From positions 1 to 9,282 of the forward strand of contig JAIECC010000334.1 of the NCBI GenBank assembly GCA_029068665.1: 9,282 nt of DNA. Direction: 5' to 3'. The stretch's first letter is position 1. Each line of letters begins with the position of its first letter. Positions 1 through 6,406 of this stretch are shown piece after piece. The translations under genes and the position numbers were made by a program. The stretch is from Lachnospiraceae bacterium (GTDB lineage: Bacteria > Bacillota > Clostridia > Lachnospirales > Lachnospiraceae). Under the pieces are notes generated by a model. That model saw only the letters and a list, made by a program, of their open reading frames with translations. It did no database searches and was not told the origin of the DNA.

Positions 1-65
1 GTGCCCGGTTTTAATGTAAGCTGCAAAAGAATAATAACAAACTGTAGATGAATAATAATAGGTAT

Positions 66-72
66 GGAGGTG
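66..72 (+). promoter_or_regulatory. rpsT ribosome binding site (decides TTG start)
   Basis: GGAGGTG lies 6 nt before the TTG at 79, which is ideal Shine-Dalgarno spacing. The in-frame ATG at 64-66 overlaps this site and runs into a TAG at 73-75, so it cannot be the start. No convincing -35/-10 pair is visible in the 65 bases upstream, so the promoter may lie left of the window. Confidence 0.85.
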
Positions 73-78
73 TAGGAT

Positions 79-342
79 TTGGCTAATATCAAATCTGCAA
101 AGAAGAGAATTAAGGTTATTGAGACCAAGACATTAAGAAATAAGATGATTAAGTCGAAGGTTAAAACTGTCATCAAGAAGCTTGAGGCTGCCATAGCTGC
201 TGGTGACAAGGAATTAGCAAAAAGCTTATTAGTAACCGCTACTTCTGAGTTAAGCAAGGCTTGTTCCAAGGGTGTATATCATAAGAATACCGTTTCCAGA
301 AAGGTATCCCGTATGGCCGCCGCTGTTAACAAAATGGCTTAA
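79..342 (+). CDS. rpsT: 30S ribosomal protein S20 (bS20)
   Basis: Small basic protein of 87 residues, the usual length for bS20, which binds 16S rRNA in the body of the 30S subunit early in assembly. The N-terminus MANIKSAKKRIK and the following Lys/Arg-rich helical sequence are typical, as is the C-terminal stretch with KNTVSRKVSRMA, where basic residues contact rRNA. The start is TTG, fixed by the GGAGGTG at 66-72. E. coli rpsT also starts with UUG, which is linked there to S20 autoregulation; whether that applies here is inference. The gene is monocistronic as far as seen, ends at the hairpin 379-413, and converges with the PurF-like gene. In Bacillus rpsT also lies next to the holA end of the comE region, which supports the call. 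Confidence 0.97.
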   Translation: MANIKSAKKRIKVIETKTLRNKMIKSKVKTVIKKLEAAIAAGDKELAKSLLVTATSELSKACSKGVYHKNTVSRKVSRMAAAVNKMA

Positions 343-378
343 GCGATTTATAATAATTGTATTTATATTAACCCAAAG

Positions 379-413
379 AAATACCGTTCGTGTAATGCGA
401 ACGGTATTTTTTT
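379..413 (+). terminator. Rho-independent terminator of rpsT
   Basis: Perfect inverted repeat: arm AAATACCGTTCG's core ATACCGTTCG at 381-390, loop TGTAATG at 391-397, arm CGAACGGTAT at 398-407. Flanking A-T pairs extend it to 12 bp. A run of seven T at 407-413 follows on the + strand, a classic intrinsic terminator 37 nt after the rpsT stop. Read on the - strand, the same hairpin follows the PurF-like gene (stop at 445-447) and is trailed by the interrupted T-tract TTTCTTT, so it may serve both convergent genes, less strongly for the second. Confidence 0.93.
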
Positions 414-444
414 GCTCTCTGCTTCTATTTTGTTTTCTGTGTTC

Positions 445-1848
445 CTATTCTTTTCCACTCCAACAGTAGGTGCAGAGCTTACAAGGGTCAATGCCCACTG
501 CTTCAATCATATCATCCAGACGATGAAACCGCAGGGATGTAAAGTTCAGCTTTTCACAAATCCGCTCCACCATTTTCTCATATTTTTCAGAGTTATAATC
601 GGCATACTCCCGCAGTACCTCATCCGTAACCTCTCCGCCTTCCAGCTCGTTAATGACAACCCGTGTAATCAATTCCATTTCTGATTTTGAGCGGGAGAAG
701 TTCAGATACTTACAACCAAAAATCAATGGCGGACATGCAGGACGGATATGTACCTCCTTTGCACCACTTTCGTATAAAAATTCCGTTGTTTCCCGAAGCT
801 GGGTGCCTCTTACAATCGAATCATCAATTAAAAGCAGACTCTTGCCCTGAATCAACTGTTCTACCGGAATCAGCTTCATCTTTGCAATCAAATCCCGCTT
901 GCTCTGCATGGTCGGCATAAAGGATCTTGGCCAGGTCGGGGTATATTTAATAAATGGTCTGGAAAACGGAACACCGGATTCATTGGCATATCCGATGGCA
1001 TGAGCTGTTCCGGAATCCGGCACCCCTGCCACAATATCCGGCTTCACATGATCCCTCTTTGCCAATAACTGACCGCAGCGGTAACGCATTTCTTCCACAC
1101 TGACACCCTCATAGACTGACGGCGGATATCCGTAGTAAATCCACAAAAAGGTACAGATTTTCATTTCCTTGCCCGGTTGGACCAGCGTTTTCACTCCCGC
1201 TGCATCCATAACCACAATTTCTCCCGGTCCTAATTCCCGTTCCGGGGTATAACCTAAATTCAGACATGCAAAGCTCTCAAAAGCGGCACAAAATGCATCT
1301 GGTTTTTTACCAATGGTAATAGGAGTCCGTCCATATTTATCCCGGGCACAATAGATTCCCTTGGGAGTGAGAATCAGCATAGACATAGATCCTTCAATAA
1401 TCTCCTGGGCATATTGTATTCCTTCTATGAAGTTCTCCTTCTGATTAATGATTGCTGCCACTAATTCCGTTGCATTAATCTCTCCATTGGTCATTTCAAA
1501 AAAATGAGTCTTATTCTTCAGAATCATATCAATGATTTCTTCTGCATTATTAATCTTTCCGATTGTAGTAATGGCAAAGGAGCCATGATGGGAACGTACC
1601 AGAATCGGCTGTGCCTCATAATCTGAAATACAGCCAATGCCCATATGTCCATGCATGGTATTGGCTTCCTTTTCAAACTTAGTCCGAAACGGTGCATTTT
1701 CAATCTGATGAATGGCCTTATCAAAACCGTCATTGCCATACACAGCCATTCCTGCCCGTCTGGTTCCTAAGTGAGAATGATAATCCGTTCCAAAGAATAA
1801 ATCAAACACACAATCTTCTTTCGCTGCTACGCCAAAAAATCCGCCCAT
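445..1848 (-). CDS. PurF-like amidophosphoribosyltransferase with degenerate glutaminase site
   Basis: Protein of 467 residues, matching the two-domain architecture of glutamine PRPP amidotransferase, the first step of purine synthesis. The N-terminal Ntn-type glutaminase domain spans about 1-225 and the phosphoribosyltransferase domain about 235-450. The PRPP loop LLLIDDSIVRGTQ is at 338-350, with GVPDSG at about 275-280 and the flexible-loop sequence RSFMPTMQSKRDL at about 308-320. Cys232, Cys379, Cys459 and Cys462 align by context with the four [4Fe-4S] ligands of B. subtilis PurF, and Cys456 is extra. The glutaminase site is broken: the sequence starts MGGFFGV, where active enzymes have the nucleophile Cys (MCGxxGx or processed to Cys1). 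The usual GHxRYxT motif reads GIGCISD, and the HNGNL oxyanion motif reads TIGKI. The reading frame is otherwise intact and conserved in appearance, so this looks like a maintained paralogue and not a pseudogene. From memory, similar MGGFFG-type proteins occur in other Clostridia and in Bacteroides. Activity could be ammonia-dependent PRA synthesis or something else. A canonical purF is expected elsewhere in the genome but cannot be seen here. Confidence 0.88.
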   Translation of the reverse strand: MGGFFGVAAKEDCVFDLFFGTDYHSHLGTRRAGMAVYGNDGFDKAIHQIENAPFRTKFEKEANTMHGHMGIGCISDYEAQPILVRSHHGSFAITTIGKINNAEEIIDMILKNKTHFFEMTNGEINATELVAAIINQKENFIEGIQYAQEIIEGSMSMLILTPKGIYCARDKYGRTPITIGKKPDAFCAAFESFACLNLGYTPERELGPGEIVVMDAAGVKTLVQPGKEMKICTFLWIYYGYPPSVYEGVSVEEMRYRCGQLLAKRDHVKPDIVAGVPDSGTAHAIGYANESGVPFSRPFIKYTPTWPRSFMPTMQSKRDLIAKMKLIPVEQLIQGKSLLLIDDSIVRGTQLRETTEFLYESGAKEVHIRPACPPLIFGCKYLNFSRSKSEMELITRVVINELEGGEVTDEVLREYADYNSEKYEKMVERICEKLNFTSLRFHRLDDMIEAVGIDPCKLCTYCWSGKE

Positions 1849-1853
1849 TTGTT

Positions 1854-1859
1854 ACCTCC
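1854..1859 (-). promoter_or_regulatory. Ribosome binding site of the PurF-like gene
   Basis: On the - strand GGAGGT sits 5 nt before the ATG at 1848-1846. This fixes the start at Met-Gly-Gly and shows that the missing nucleophile Cys is not an artefact of choosing the wrong start codon. Confidence 0.85.
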
Positions 1860-1881
1860 AACTTACTCATTAACCTTATTT

Positions 1882-1911
1882 TGTATATTCTTATATCTAC
1901 AGGCAAGTTAA
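1882..1911 (-). promoter_or_regulatory. Possible sigma-A promoter for the PurF-like gene
   Basis: In the 89-nt gap after holA the - strand reads TTAACT (1911-1906), 18 nt, then TATACA (1887-1882), about 33 nt before the start codon. The match to TTGACA/TATAAT is partial (4 of 6 and 4 of 6). Read-through from holA is equally possible, because no terminator hairpin is seen in this gap. No purine-riboswitch or other structured leader is recognisable. Confidence 0.3.
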
Positions 1912-1937
1912 CCCTGCAGAACATAATTTATCTCTGA

Positions 1938-2927
1938 TCATAGGGAATTCCGGGAAGAAAACCCTACAATTAAAAGCTCTACACCAATGACATCCTGATA
2001 GATTCCCCGCTTGATGCCGGCATCAACCTCCTGACATTCCTCCAGCATACCTAATAATTGTGAATAGGAAAAATGTCCAACCTGACTTTTATACTTTCCA
2101 ACCGTAAAGGGTGGGATCCCTGCCTTTGATGCAATACTGCCATTATCCATTTGTAACCGGGTCATTTCACTGACCTGTAATAAAATATGAATCTGCCGGG
2201 TCAACAAAAAGAGAATCCGCATTGCCGGCTCCCGCAGTGTCAGTAAATCATGGTACAGTCGTAATGCTTTTTCCCGATTTTGATTTCCAATGGCATCCAG
2301 CATTTCAAACATCTGATTTTCCGCCTGATTACTGCAAATCTCCTGTACGGCTTCCAATGTAATTGCATCCTGATCAATTACATAAGAGAACACCTTTTCT
2401 AATTCCATCTGCAGCAGGTTCATACTGGTTCCTGCCTGTTCCACCAGATACTGCGCGGCGGCTTCCGTAATCTGCTTTCCCTCTGCATTACACTGTATAG
2501 TAATCCAAGATAGCAGTTCTTTTTCCTTGGGTGTTTTCATCTCTGCCCCGTAGCCCAGAGCACTGACCGTCTTAAAGAGCTTTCCCCGCTTATCTACTTC
2601 GCTTTCTACAAAAATCAGATAGGTGGTATCCGGAAACTGCTTTAATTTCTCTTCAAATCCGTCAGAGCCATTCTTGAACCAGCCGCTTTCTTCAATGATA
2701 ATAAGCCGGCGGTCAGCAAAGAATGGTAAGGTCTCGGCCAGGTCACTGACCTCCACTCCGGAGATTCCTTTGCCTTCAAAGCGGCTGATATTCATCTCAT
2801 CCCCATCCGGACATATGGATTCCCGCAACTTATCCCGATACTGGTGACGCAGATAAGCTTCTTCACCATATAACAAATAAACATTCTTAAATTCATTTTT
2901 CTTTATATGCTCTCGAAGGGTCTTCAT
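1938..2927 (-). CDS. holA: DNA polymerase III subunit delta
   Basis: The delta subunit of the clamp loader opens the beta sliding clamp so that it can be placed on primed DNA during replication. The protein is 329 residues, the usual size. It begins MKTLREHIKK and then has the family hallmark NVYLLYGEEAYLR, the degenerate nucleotide-binding fold of HolA, within the first 30 residues. ETLPFFADRRLIII follows at about 65-78 and TYLIFVESEVDKRGKLFK at about 102-119, both typical. The middle helical lid region and the C-terminal collar domain (about 210-325) complete it. The start is the ATG at 2927, because AGGTGG at 2938-2933 lies 5 nt upstream. An in-frame GTG at 2936 would add three residues but overlaps that Shine-Dalgarno site. 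It follows comEC after 42 nt, the same comEC-holA order as B. subtilis (yqeN), and is probably co-transcribed with it. Confidence 0.95.
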   Translation of the reverse strand: MKTLREHIKKNEFKNVYLLYGEEAYLRHQYRDKLRESICPDGDEMNISRFEGKGISGVEVSDLAETLPFFADRRLIIIEESGWFKNGSDGFEEKLKQFPDTTYLIFVESEVDKRGKLFKTVSALGYGAEMKTPKEKELLSWITIQCNAEGKQITEAAAQYLVEQAGTSMNLLQMELEKVFSYVIDQDAITLEAVQEICSNQAENQMFEMLDAIGNQNREKALRLYHDLLTLREPAMRILFLLTRQIHILLQVSEMTRLQMDNGSIASKAGIPPFTVGKYKSQVGHFSYSQLLGMLEECQEVDAGIKRGIYQDVIGVELLIVGFSSRNSL

Positions 2928-2932
2928 ACCTG

Positions 2933-2938
2933 CCACCT
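2933..2938 (-). promoter_or_regulatory. holA ribosome binding site (decides ATG start)
   Basis: AGGTGG on the - strand, 5 nt before the ATG at 2927. Upstream of the alternative GTG at 2936 there is only TGATCA-type sequence with no purine-rich site, so the shorter protein is preferred. Confidence 0.75.
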
Positions 2939-2969
2939 GATCATTTATTCTGACTGCTTTTGTAGTATA

Positions 2970-5399
2970 TCACAATCCCGAATCATCTGCATTATAAAAA
3001 TGAAATTCCATGTTCCTTCCATCAGTCCGGATTTCTATAGCACCTGTGTGAACTGTACAGAAAATCTGACTTTCCACTGCCTCTAACCGCTCCAAAGTTT
3101 CCTTATGAGGATGACCATAGGAATTATGTTTTCCACAGGAAATCAAAGCAATGTCCGGCTGCAATCGTTCTAAAAATGCCATTGTAGAGGAGGTGTCAGA
3201 ACCATGGTGCCCCACCTTCAGCACGTCATAGCTTTGCTGCAGCAGCATATTCTCCTCGCTTAGCAGACAGTCCTCTCCTTCCGCTTCCAAATCGCCGGTA
3301 AATAACATATCAAAGGTACCATAGGATAGAGACAGTAACATAGAGTTATCATTTTTTGATTTACCTGTGCCTTCACCCACACTTGTCCTGCTTTCTCCTC
3401 CAGCCACCGGATACAGACAGGTAATCGATAGGGAATCCAGCATAAGCAATTCTCCGCTATTCATGGTAGTAACGGAAATTCCTGCCTCTTCAGCCTGTCG
3501 AATCAAGGTTTGAAACTCTTCCTCACCCTTTACAGCCTCCGGCACCACCAGATATCGAATCGGAACCCCTCCTTTCTTGGACAAAGCAATCAGTTCCTGT
3601 ATTCCATTTACATGATCCTGATCCATATGACTGACAAATACATAATCCAGACAACCGGCACCATAATACTTTGCCGCCGGCGTCAGGATGTATTCTCCAA
3701 CTAACGAGCGGGAACTGCTGCCTCCATCGATCAGAATATGTCTGTGATCCGGTGTTTCAATTAAAATACCATCTCCCTGTCCCACATCCAGCATCGTTAT
3801 CACCAATGGACCTTTTCCCGGAAACAGCATACAGACCAGAAACAACATCCCAATCAGAACTGCCGGTATTTTCTTTCCATGCTTCCATAAGATATACATC
3901 AGAAATAAGCAGCCATAATAAATCCCTATATCCCAAAAAGACACAGTTCCTGTATGCCAGCATGCCCCGGGAAATGCTTCTGCCATCCGGCATAAAAACC
4001 GGAACACATTCAGAATCCATCCACAAGGCATAAGTAGTACGGAGCTCAGCCGTGGAAATAAAGGATAAAGAAGTACGGCAGAGCATCCACAAGCTACCAG
4101 TGGTGTCATCAATGGTATGACAATCATGTTCAGCAATACCCCATAGACCGGAATATCATAATAAAACCATGCAACAATAGGACCGGTCATAACCTGCAGT
4201 ACCACACTGGAGCATATAGCATCTGCCAGATACCGGCGAAATCTGCCCCTTCGAAAAGGCTCCATCGCTTCCTGTAGAACCGGCACTACAATTCCAAGAC
4301 TTAAAACAGCGCTAAAGGATAAAAGAAAGCCTGCATCTCCAATCCGCCAGGGATTCTCCACCAGCATACACAGGCAGGCAATTCCTGCCGCCGTCAGCAT
4401 ATCATAGGTTCGTCCCAGTATATCCCCTGTAAGCATCAGACAAAACATAATAACGGCACGAAGGGTAGAACCGCTAAAACCGGTCATCCATCCATACAGT
4501 ACAAGAACCGCCATAACCGGGATTCCTGCTCCCCAATAGGATACTCCCAGCTTTCGCAGCAGCCGGTACAGAGTACCTCCGATAATTGAAATATGCAATG
4601 CGGATATTGCCTGAATATGTGCAATGCCGTTTCTTTGATACAGCCTGCGGATGCCGGAATCCAGTTCTCCGGTGGTTCCTAAAACCATGGCACTCATAAT
4701 ACCTGCATGTTCTTCTGACATACATTGAGCAAACATGTTCTGCGCTTCTTGCTGCCATTCTGTCAGCTTCTGAAAAACCGGATGACCCGTTTTTCTGATG
4801 ACCTCTATCCTATTCGTAAAGCCTAAAAAATCAATTCCACGAGCCTGATAATAAGCTTTTTCATTAAACTCTCCGGGATTGGTAGGCAGGGATGGGGCTT
4901 TTATGCTTATCTCACACCGAATCTGATTTCCTACACAGAGTTCACCGGTATATTCCATAATTCCTCTCTCATCACCGGAAGCATAAGGGACCTGCTGTTC
5001 ATATACCTTTATGGTACAGGGCTGATTCCACTGCCATTCCTTCTGCTCCATTCGTTCTGTACGAACAATAAAAATCCGCTGACCGGCCCGGTATTCCACT
5101 CTTTTAATTCTCCCTTCTACCGTGCAGCGTATGGTCTCCTGCTCTGTTTCCTCCATATATTGTTTCAACGGGTTTACTATCCTGCATCGACAGGCATTGA
5201 GCATCCCCAGAATACAGCAGATCACACAGAACAGCACAGGAAAAGGCATGGTCTGTCTCTTCCTGCTCCTATTCCGGATATACCATAGGAGAAAAAGAAC
5301 ACCAGCCATGCCAAGCCCCATTGTCATGTATGGATAAAATCCCGTCCACTCACCAATTACAAAAGCCAAGACTCCAAACAGTAATGGCCTTTTCTTCAT
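2970..5399 (-). CDS. comEC: ComEC/Rec2 family DNA-uptake channel
   Basis: Full-length (809 residues) polytopic membrane protein that carries single-stranded transforming DNA across the cytoplasmic membrane. Two N-terminal membrane segments lie at about 6-40 and 52-70. An extracytoplasmic OB-like region (DUF4131 type) spans about 75-200, and the Competence domain with many hydrophobic helices about 230-525. A metallo-beta-lactamase-like domain covers about 532-800 and is proposed in this family to degrade the non-transported strand. Visible motifs are the family signature around 258-270 (here AISALHI, where AISGLH is usual), LDVGQGDGILIE at 537-548, the metal-binding HMDQDH at 591-596, TGDLE at 701-705 and GHHGSD at 730-735, then SYGHPH at 760-765. 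The putative nuclease site therefore looks complete. The start ATG has AAAGGA at 5410-5405 with 5 nt spacing, and only 15 nt separate it from the GerMN gene. Many Clostridia carry comEC without demonstrated competence, so uptake function is inferred. Confidence 0.95.
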   Translation of the reverse strand: MKKRPLLFGVLAFVIGEWTGFYPYMTMGLGMAGVLFLLWYIRNRSRKRQTMPFPVLFCVICCILGMLNACRCRIVNPLKQYMEETEQETIRCTVEGRIKRVEYRAGQRIFIVRTERMEQKEWQWNQPCTIKVYEQQVPYASGDERGIMEYTGELCVGNQIRCEISIKAPSLPTNPGEFNEKAYYQARGIDFLGFTNRIEVIRKTGHPVFQKLTEWQQEAQNMFAQCMSEEHAGIMSAMVLGTTGELDSGIRRLYQRNGIAHIQAISALHISIIGGTLYRLLRKLGVSYWGAGIPVMAVLVLYGWMTGFSGSTLRAVIMFCLMLTGDILGRTYDMLTAAGIACLCMLVENPWRIGDAGFLLSFSAVLSLGIVVPVLQEAMEPFRRGRFRRYLADAICSSVVLQVMTGPIVAWFYYDIPVYGVLLNMIVIPLMTPLVACGCSAVLLYPLFPRLSSVLLMPCGWILNVFRFLCRMAEAFPGACWHTGTVSFWDIGIYYGCLFLMYILWKHGKKIPAVLIGMLFLVCMLFPGKGPLVITMLDVGQGDGILIETPDHRHILIDGGSSSRSLVGEYILTPAAKYYGAGCLDYVFVSHMDQDHVNGIQELIALSKKGGVPIRYLVVPEAVKGEEEFQTLIRQAEEAGISVTTMNSGELLMLDSLSITCLYPVAGGESRTSVGEGTGKSKNDNSMLLSLSYGTFDMLFTGDLEAEGEDCLLSEENMLLQQSYDVLKVGHHGSDTSSTMAFLERLQPDIALISCGKHNSYGHPHKETLERLEAVESQIFCTVHTGAIEIRTDGRNMEFHFYNADDSGL

Positions 5400-5414
5400 A
5401 TAATTCCTTTCTGA

Positions 5415-6389
5415 TTATTTATTCTTGCTTTTTTCCTCCTCCGGGTCCTGTATCAGATCCGGCTGCCACTCAAACATACCATCAAAAGGAATGGTTGTCC
5501 GGTAAAATTCCTGCTTTTCACCATTAATCAGAAATTGTACCCGGTTAATGGTAGGCAGCTCACAAAGAGAATTTACAACGGAATAAATCGTTGTGGTATC
5601 CATACAGGAATTCAGTGTATTATTAAATTCCACGGATAAATCCACATAACATACTCCGTCCTTAATGGATATTTTTTTTAAAGTGGTTCCTTCGGGAATC
5701 GTAGGATAATATCCCTCCCGCAAAGGACCGGTAATTAAAGATTCAATGACCAGCTGCTCCAAAGAAACATTATTACTGATTTCCACTGCCTTATCATACT
5801 CCAGCAGCATATCACCGTTTTCGTTGGCAAAATACAGGGTAATCACTCCGGTCTCAAGGAAACCGCCTTCCACCTCCGCATCCACAAAGGAAATGGAATC
5901 ATAGGTTTCAATGGTGGATTGCTGGTCACTGATTGTAGACGAATCATATATCTCAAACTGTACATTCTCCACATAATCCAACTGGCATAAGGTCTTTGTA
6001 ATTGCTGCCTTTGCCAGCACCTCTACATACTGGTCATTCAGTTCATTTGCCACATTTACTATGACCCGTGCCAGACTGGTATCCTTCTGGTAGGCACTGC
6101 GAAGCAGCCGCATGGAAGCGGAAATCAGATTGGTTTGGTTATCCGGCATCTCTGTAAACATGACATTCAGAATCGATTCAATCCCCTTACTTTCGGATTC
6201 CGTTTCTTCAAGTACATATGGCACATAGGATAATTCATAGGATGCACTGTCAATATAATACAGATAGATTGTATTTTCCGGCAGTTCTGCTACTTCCGTT
6301 GTGGCAGTTCCTGATGCTCCGGCATCTGAACAGCCGAACAATCCCAGTATTAAGCTGAAAAACAGACAAAGACTAATCCATTTTTTCAT
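5415..6389 (-). CDS. GerMN-domain lipoprotein
   Basis: Predicted surface lipoprotein of 324 residues. The signal peptide MKKWISLCLFFSLILGLFGC ends in a lipobox with Cys20 as the lipidation site, followed by a short polar linker. A clear GerMN domain (named for spore germination protein GerM but widespread in non-spore proteins) covers about 183-298. It shows GVITLYF, SLEQLVIESLITGP, then ISIKDGVCYVDLS and the final strand NRVQFLING. The region 39-148 (TIYLYYID ... ENVQFEIYD) has the same strand-helix pattern and looks like a divergent first GerMN copy. The ATG at 6389 is preferred over the ATG at 6395, which abuts the Shine-Dalgarno directly. The gene lies 17 nt after the sensor kinase and 15 nt before comEC. 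By analogy with LpqB beside MtrAB in Actinobacteria, it may bind the kinase's external domain. A role in germination is possible but not supported by this context. Confidence 0.88.
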   Translation of the reverse strand: MKKWISLCLFFSLILGLFGCSDAGASGTATTEVAELPENTIYLYYIDSASYELSYVPYVLEETESESKGIESILNVMFTEMPDNQTNLISASMRLLRSAYQKDTSLARVIVNVANELNDQYVEVLAKAAITKTLCQLDYVENVQFEIYDSSTISDQQSTIETYDSISFVDAEVEGGFLETGVITLYFANENGDMLLEYDKAVEISNNVSLEQLVIESLITGPLREGYYPTIPEGTTLKKISIKDGVCYVDLSVEFNNTLNSCMDTTTIYSVVNSLCELPTINRVQFLINGEKQEFYRTTIPFDGMFEWQPDLIQDPEEEKSKNK

Positions 6390-6395
6390 TGCCAT

Positions 6396-6401
6396 CCTCC
6401 T
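6396..6401 (-). promoter_or_regulatory. Ribosome binding site of the GerMN lipoprotein gene (decides start)
   Basis: AGGAGG on the - strand ends at 6396, leaving 6 nt to the ATG at 6389-6387 but none to the ATG at 6395-6393. The start is therefore placed at MKKW, which also gives a cleaner lipoprotein signal peptide. Confidence 0.8.
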
Positions 6402-6406
6402 TTCCT

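Noticed and set aside
1..63. Promoter for rpsT in the left edge.
   Set aside because: AT-rich with several TAATAA-like words, but no -35/-10 pair with acceptable spacing.
1846..1848. Idea that the missing PurF nucleophile is a single-base sequencing error (TGC read as GGC).
   Set aside because: Two further glutaminase motifs are also replaced, and the ribosome binding site fixes the start, so the loss is not one base.
1849..1937. Possible purine riboswitch or PurR-type leader before the PurF-like gene.
   Set aside because: The gap is only 89 nt, lacks a recognisable purine-aptamer core and has no terminator hairpin.
2928..2936. Upstream GTG start for HolA.
   Set aside because: It overlaps the AGGTGG site that is correctly spaced for the ATG at 2927.
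3671..4033. Open frame of 120 codons on the + strand inside comEC.
   Set aside because: Antisense to a full-length conserved gene, with composition typical of a shadow frame.
6390..6395. Upstream ATG for the GerMN lipoprotein.
   Set aside because: It directly abuts AGGAGG with no spacer; the second ATG has 6 nt spacing.
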